From Rhodocyclaceae bacterium (lineage in GTDB: Bacteria > Pseudomonadota > Gammaproteobacteria > Burkholderiales > Rhodocyclaceae), in NCBI GenBank assembly GCA_030652245.1, contig JAUSBB010000019.1, positions 1-34,155 on the forward strand: 34,155 nt of DNA, in the 5' to 3' direction. Made by a program: the position numbers and the translations under genes. Of the stretch, positions 30,322 through 34,155 are shown piece by piece (the stretch's first letter is position 1; every line of letters begins with the position of its first letter). Below the pieces are notes generated by a model that worked only from the letters and a program-made list of their open reading frames with translations, did not search any database and had not been told where the DNA came from.

Positions 30322-31512
30322 GTGATAAAGCCACACGGTTCCGATCAACTCAACCCGCTGTTCGTGTATGACGACGTTCAGCATCGGGCACTGACACATG
30401 AAGCTGCGTCGCTGCCTTCGATGATGCTCTCCTCGGCCGCCGCCGCCAACGCGGTGATGATGGGGTCGGGTTACTTCAACCCGCTGACCGGCTACATGAA
30501 TCTGGCCGATGCCCTCGGCGCCGCGGAACACATGAAGACCGCCAGCGGCCTCTTCTTTCCGGTGCCGGTCTTGAATCTCACCAGCGACATCAGCGCCATC
30601 AAAGGCCACAAGCGGATTGCGCTGCGCGACCCCAATGTCGAGGGGAACCCGGTCCTGGCCGTCATGGACGTACAAGCGATCGAGGAAGTCAGCGAGGACC
30701 AGATGCGCCTCATGACCGAGAAGGTCTACCGCACGACGGATCCCGTGCATCCCGGCGTGGCGGCATTCAACTCCGCCGGTCGCTACGCTGTTTCCGGCCC
30801 GATCAAGGTGTTGAGCTTCAGCTATTTCCTGAGCGAATTCCCGGATACCTTCCGCACCGCGGTCGAGATCCGCAACGAAATCGCCGAGCGCGGATGGAAC
30901 AAGGTGGTCGCGTTCCAAACCAGAAACCCGATGCACCGCGCGCACGAAGAACTCTGCCACATGGCAATGGATCGTTTGGGTGCCGATGGCCTGGTCATCC
31001 ACATGTTGCTCGGCAAGCTGAAGGAAGGGGATATCCCCGCGCCGGTGCGCGATGCCTGCATCCGCAAGATGGTCGAGCTGTACTTCAAACCCAACAGCGC
31101 GATGGTCACCGGTTATGGCTTCGACATGCTCTATGCCGGCCCGCGCGAGGCGGTTCTGCACGCCCTCTTCCGCCAGAACATGGGCGCCACGCACTTCATC
31201 ATTGGCCGCGACCATGCGGGCGTGGGCGACTATTACGGCCCCTTCGACGCTCAATCCATATTCGACGAGGTACCCAAGGGCGCGCTATTGATCGAAATGT
31301 TCATGGCAGACAATACCGCCTGGTCAAAGAAACTCGGCAAGGTGGTGATGATGCGCGAGGCGCCCAACCACACCAAGGAAGACTTCATCACGCTATCTGG
31401 CACCAAGGTACGCGAGATGCTCAGCCGTGGCGAAGCGCCTCCGCCCGAGTTTTCCCGCCCGGAGGTTGCAAAAATTCTCTCGGGGTACTACCAGAGCATA
31501 AGCAAGGCGTAA
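30322..31512 (+). CDS. sat: ATP sulfurylase (sulfate adenylyltransferase)
   Basis: The 396-residue protein starts with GTG, 8 bases after AGGAG. It has the catalytic motifs QTRNPMHRAHEEL (about 201-213, the HxxH-type site) and GRDHAGVGDYYGPF (about 296-309), and the family's SGTKVREML segment near the end. It belongs to the monomeric/dimeric Sat type without an APS-kinase domain. In sulfur oxidation it converts APS and pyrophosphate to sulfate and ATP, completing the route from AprBA. It diverges from aprBA, so both halves of the pathway share one control region. It is followed by a strong terminator. Confidence 0.96.
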   Translation: MIKPHGSDQLNPLFVYDDVQHRALTHEAASLPSMMLSSAAAANAVMMGSGYFNPLTGYMNLADALGAAEHMKTASGLFFPVPVLNLTSDISAIKGHKRIALRDPNVEGNPVLAVMDVQAIEEVSEDQMRLMTEKVYRTTDPVHPGVAAFNSAGRYAVSGPIKVLSFSYFLSEFPDTFRTAVEIRNEIAERGWNKVVAFQTRNPMHRAHEELCHMAMDRLGADGLVIHMLLGKLKEGDIPAPVRDACIRKMVELYFKPNSAMVTGYGFDMLYAGPREAVLHALFRQNMGATHFIIGRDHAGVGDYYGPFDAQSIFDEVPKGALLIEMFMADNTAWSKKLGKVVMMREAPNHTKEDFITLSGTKVREMLSRGEAPPPEFSRPEVAKILSGYYQSISKA

Positions 31513-31520
31513 GAAAACGC

Positions 31521-31589
31521 CCGCCCCCCCTTCGCCCCCCTCGCGGGGGGTTCTTAACGGCGCGCTGACGCTCGCTTGTTGGGGGGCGG
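31521..31589 (+). terminator. Nested hairpins after sat (terminator/repeat)
   Basis: An inner perfect stem, CCCCCC-TCGC-GGGGGG (31535-31550), is followed by TTCTTAA and can act as terminator. Outer arms CCGCCCCCC (31521-31529) and GGGGGGCGG (31581-31589) are also perfectly complementary and enclose GGCGCGCTGACGCTCGC. The whole looks like a mobile-type palindromic repeat. The GC-rich stretch to 31698 holds more short inverted repeats but no gene. Confidence 0.65.
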
Positions 31590-31698
31590 TTCGTTTTGAT
31601 GTAGGTGCGGTTGCGCCTTGCGGCGCGCGCCGTTTCGCCTTGGGGCGGCCCGGCGGCGAGACTGCGGGGGGGGTTACTCCCCTCGCCCCTCGCCTAAC

Positions 31699-33144
31699 TT
31701 ACCGGCGGCGCAGTTCTCGCAATTCTTCCAGCTTGCGCTGCCGCAGTTCGCGCAGGCGTGCATCCACTTCCGATTGCTCGTAGAAATCGGCGTCGCCCGC
31801 CTGCCGGGCTATATCCAGTTGCATGATCGCGGCGTCGAGTTGGCCTTGGGCCAGATAGGCTTCGGCCTGGGCGCGATGCTGTTGCAAGCGCTTACCTAGC
31901 GCTGCAAAAGCCTTTGCCTGCAACGAGTGCAATCGGGGATCGCCGGGGGTGAGTTGCAGTTCCTTCTGGGTGAGCGTCAGCGCGACCGGCGCTTCCCCCC
32001 CGCCGATCTGCGCTTCGATCAGGGCATAAACCAACGCCCGGGCGTGCGGGTAGCGCTCCACCGCCGCTCGCAGCGTCCGCAGGGCGCCGGCATGATCCCT
32101 GCGCTTCAGTTGTATCTGTGCCGTCAGGCTTTCGAGCAGGGGCGATTCGAGTTTCAACCGCCGCACCGTCGCGAGCTCCTGCTCTGCGGCGGTGACTTTG
32201 TTGTCACGCAGCAGTGCATGGGCATAGCCGAAGCGCGCATCGGTTTCGCGGGCATATTTTCCCGCCTTCAACTGCGTGGCGAAATCGGCCACGGCCTCGC
32301 CCGGCGTGCCGTCCTGGGCCTTCAGCTTGGCGCGCACCAGACCAAATTCCACGCTGTCGGGCACCTGTTTGTACGGCCGCAGGGCGATGCGATTTTCCAT
32401 GTCGGTGATGCGCTCGGTGGTCAGCGGGTGGGTGCGCAGATAACCCGGCGCATTATTTTCGTAAAGCCGGCCGAACTGCAGCATGCGCTCGAAAAAGCTC
32501 GCCATGCCCCGCGTGTCGTAACCCGCCTGCTCCAACATGCTCAGGCCGAGCCGATCAGCCTCGCGCTCGAAATCGCGCGAGAAATTCAATTGCTGCTGGA
32601 TGCCCGCCGCCTGGCCGGACAGCGCCGCGCCAATCGCCACGTCCGGATTGCTGCGCGCCGCCAGAATCGCCACGGCCATCGACAGCAAAACGGCCATCTG
32701 CGCCTGACTCTGCTTGCCGAACAGCCGCGCCAGATGACTTTGCGTGACGTGGGAGATTTCGTGCGCCAGCACGCCGGCCAATTCGGATTCGGCGCGCGCC
32801 GCCAGGATCAGTCCGGTATGCACGCCGATGTACCCGCCCGGCAGGGCAAAGGCATTCAGCATCGAATCCTTGACCACAAAAAACTCGAAGGACGGACGCA
32901 CGCCTTCGGCATGGCTCGCCAGCCGCTGCCCCAGCTGGCTGACGTAACCGGCAACTTCCGGATCGTCGAGATAGGCCGGATCGCGGCGAATCTCCTGCAT
33001 GATCTGCTCGCCCAGCCGCCGCTCGGCCTGCGGCGACAGACCCGCGCGATCGGACTCGCCCAGATCGGGCAGGCCGTCGGCACGCAGCAGCGCGCCCGGC
33101 AACAGGAGAAAACCCGCCAGAATCAGCCACAAGAATGATTTCAT
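31699..33144 (-). CDS. bepA: BepA-type M48 metalloprotease with TPR domain
   Basis: I start at the ATG at 33144 (MKSFLWLILAGFLLLPGALLRA), which gives a signal peptide; the 566-residue ORF extends wrongly across the moaC start. The 481-residue protein has the M48 zinc site LAHEISHVTQSH (HExxH) at about 135-145 and the third ligand region FEREADRLGLSML. The second half has tetratricopeptide-like helices (YARETDARFGYAHALLRDN, HAGALRTLRAAVERYPHA). BepA checks and degrades misassembled outer-membrane proteins such as LptD in the periplasm. All features match the family. It is divergent from moaC with 49 bp between them. Confidence 0.92.
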   Translation of the reverse strand: MKSFLWLILAGFLLLPGALLRADGLPDLGESDRAGLSPQAERRLGEQIMQEIRRDPAYLDDPEVAGYVSQLGQRLASHAEGVRPSFEFFVVKDSMLNAFALPGGYIGVHTGLILAARAESELAGVLAHEISHVTQSHLARLFGKQSQAQMAVLLSMAVAILAARSNPDVAIGAALSGQAAGIQQQLNFSRDFEREADRLGLSMLEQAGYDTRGMASFFERMLQFGRLYENNAPGYLRTHPLTTERITDMENRIALRPYKQVPDSVEFGLVRAKLKAQDGTPGEAVADFATQLKAGKYARETDARFGYAHALLRDNKVTAAEQELATVRRLKLESPLLESLTAQIQLKRRDHAGALRTLRAAVERYPHARALVYALIEAQIGGGEAPVALTLTQKELQLTPGDPRLHSLQAKAFAALGKRLQQHRAQAEAYLAQGQLDAAIMQLDIARQAGDADFYEQSEVDARLRELRQRKLEELRELRRR

Positions 33145-33193
33145 GCGGCTATGATACCGGCTCGATCGAACAGTTCCGTCAGGTGCTTGCAAG

Positions 33194-33670
33194 ATGTCAC
33201 AGTTAACCCACTTCGATGCCGCCGGCCAGGCCCACATGGTCGATGTCGGCGCCAAGGCCGAAACCGCGCGGCTGGCGCGCGCCCGTGGCCGCATCCGCAT
33301 GCAACCAGCCACCTTCGAGCTGATCCGCTCCGGCTCGGCGAAAAAGGGCGATGTGCTCGGCATTGCGCGCATCGCCGCCATCCAGGCGGCCAAGCGCACC
33401 GGCGACCTGATTCCGCTGTGTCATCCGATTGCGCTCACCAGCGTCGCCGCCGATTTCGCGCTCGACGAGGCGAATTGCAGCGTGACCTGCACCGTCACCG
33501 CCGAAACCTTCGGCCGCACCGGCGTCGAAATGGAAGCGCTGACCGCCTGCGCGGCCGGCCTCTTGACCATCTACGACATGTGCAAGGCCGTCGATCGCGG
33601 CATGATGATCGAGGAAATTCGCCTGCTGGAAAAGGCTGGCGGAAAATCAGGGCACTGGACGGCAACCTAG
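33194..33670 (+). CDS. moaC: Cyclic pyranopterin monophosphate synthase MoaC
   Basis: The 158-residue protein has the MoaC motifs [18 protein letters not shown] (start), [17 protein letters not shown] (active-site His), [20 protein letters not shown] and [13 protein letters not shown]. It is full length. MoaC acts after MoaA in molybdenum cofactor synthesis, forming cPMP. Molybdoenzymes of the sulfite-oxidising type would need it, but none is in the window. No other moa gene is adjacent. Its TAG is followed by a dispersed repeat copy that separates it from the convergent dehydratase gene. Confidence 0.95.
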   Translation: MSQLTHFDAAGQAHMVDVGAKAETARLARARGRIRMQPATFELIRSGSAKKGDVLGIARIAAIQAAKRTGDLIPLCHPIALTSVAADFALDEANCSVTCTVTAETFGRTGVEMEALTACAAGLLTIYDMCKAVDRGMMIEEIRLLEKAGGKSGHWTAT

Positions 33671-33687
33671 CGCCGTCCCCATGCTGG

Positions 33688-33712
33688 CGCCGTCCCGCCA
33701 GCGCCGACTTTT
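33688..33712 (-). repeat. Dispersed repeat, copy 8 (after dehydratase stop), with partial second unit
   Basis: Perfect consensus on the minus strand, with its first A residues belonging to the TAA of the dehydratase gene. A second partial unit (CGCCGTCCCCATGCTGG, 33671-33687) lies between it and the moaC stop. Together they fill the 40-bp gap. Confidence 0.85.
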
Positions 33713-34155
33713 ACGCAGACGCCCGCGCGCAATGCACCCAGTCGACGATCGCGTCATCCGGCCGGTAGCCTGAGACCACCTCTTCGAGAAGTCGCCGGAT
33801 GGCCGGCACATCGTTCGCCTCCAGCGCGCCCGCCAGCACCGCCAACTGCTGTTCCAGCGCCGACATGGGCAAGAAGTCATCGTGCGCCTTCATGATGCGC
33901 GGATGGGCGGTCGGTTGCGGGTTCTCGCCAATCAGCAGTTCCTCGTAGAGCTTCTCGCCGGGGCGCAAACCGGTCACCTGAATCTCGATATCGCCTTCCG
34001 GGTTTTCCTCGTCGCGCACGGCAAGGCCGGACAATTCGACCATGCGCCGCGCCAGGTCGCCGATCCTGACCGATTCGCCCATGTTCAGCACGAACACATC
34101 GCCCCCATGCGACATGGCGGCAGCCTGGATCACCAGTTGCGCGGCCTCGGGAATC
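33711..34155 (-). CDS. CapD/WbpM-type nucleotide-sugar dehydratase, C-terminal part (runs off window)
   Basis: The frame is open to the window edge; the upstream residues read [19 protein letters not shown], so the GTG at 34133 in the ORF track is not the true start. The fragment has [33 protein letters not shown], and a helical tail. These are the C-terminal features of membrane-bound UDP-GlcNAc 4,6-dehydratases/epimerases (PF02719 family: CapD, WbpM, FlaA1) used for capsule, O-antigen or glycan synthesis. The NAD-binding domain and membrane part are outside the window. Expected full length for the large form is about 620-660 residues, so only the last quarter is seen. Confidence 0.88.
   Translation of the reverse strand, partial: IPEAAQLVIQAAAMSHGGDVFVLNMGESVRIGDLARRMVELSGLAVRDEENPEGDIEIQVTGLRPGEKLYEELLIGENPQPTAHPRIMKAHDDFLPMSALEQQLAVLAGALEANDVPAIRRLLEEVVSGYRPDDAIVDWVHCARASA

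Noticed and set aside
33145-33399. N-terminal extension of the bepA ORF
   Set aside because: It runs across the moaC start on the opposite strand and precedes a good signal peptide; the real start is 33144.

Overview
The window looks like chromosomal DNA of a GC-rich, motile, sulfur-oxidising betaproteobacterium that probably fixes CO2. The sulfur genes are aprBA, sat, a dsrC with both redox cysteines, tusA and a dsrE2-like gene. cbbQ and cbbO are Rubisco-activation genes, and an FlhDC-type flagellar regulator sits next to motAB and a che cluster. This mix fits the Rhodocyclales/Nitrosomonadales sulfur oxidisers. That placement is inference from gene content; no marker gene for taxonomy is present. 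I saw no rRNA, tRNA, CRISPR array, insertion sequence or phage gene.

Layout. 1-1.6 kb (minus): start of a FadL-type outer-membrane protein, dsrE2, a terminator and tusA. 1.7-2.7 kb (plus): an unrecognised conserved-looking gene overlapping a small metallophosphoesterase. 2.7-13.6 kb (minus): flhD-flhC-terminator-motA-motB-cheR-cheB-mcp-cheV-cheV-cheY-cheZ-cheA, mostly with overlapping or very close genes. 13.9-15.8 kb (minus): an HDOD-receiver-GGDEF protein whose receiver lacks the usual phospho-acceptor. 15.9-17.9 kb: a Nudix hydrolase, a TonB-like protein whose linker has been filled by two kinds of repeat, and an HNH protein. 18.0-20.9 kb (plus): a 41-residue exported mini-protein, cytochrome b561, an OmpR-type regulator and its sensor kinase. 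20.9-23.0 kb: ygiQ. 23.0-27.3 kb (minus): dsrC, then ykgJ-like-cbbQ-cbbO. 27.4-31.5 kb: aprBA divergent from sat. 31.7-34.2 kb: bepA-type protease, moaC and the 3' end of a nucleotide-sugar dehydratase gene.

How the genes work together. AprBA and Sat form the oxidative sulfite-to-APS-to-sulfate branch, with ATP made by Sat. DsrC, TusA and DsrE2 are sulfur carriers that feed the cytoplasmic sulfur-oxidation system. CbbQO would repair inhibited Rubisco, so energy from sulfur is coupled to CO2 fixation. The che/mot block lets the cell steer, and the GGDEF protein next to flhDC suggests cyclic-di-GMP input to motility.

The most unusual signal is a dispersed short repeat of about 24 bp (AAAGTCGGCGCTGG followed by CGGGACGGCG). 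It has eight clear copies and two decayed candidates in 34 kb. Five clear copies lie inside coding sequences in frame, as [16 protein letters not shown] or KSAPAGRR peptides, and three start exactly at a stop codon. It has no stop codon in any of the six frames. A second, GAGAGGGG-type palindromic repeat is nested beside one copy inside the TonB-like gene. Other points of note are a perfect hairpin covering the ribosome binding site of the mini-protein, a G-quadruplex-type G-tract array in the dsrC leader, and a chemotaxis cluster with two CheV, no CheW and a CheB without receiver domain.
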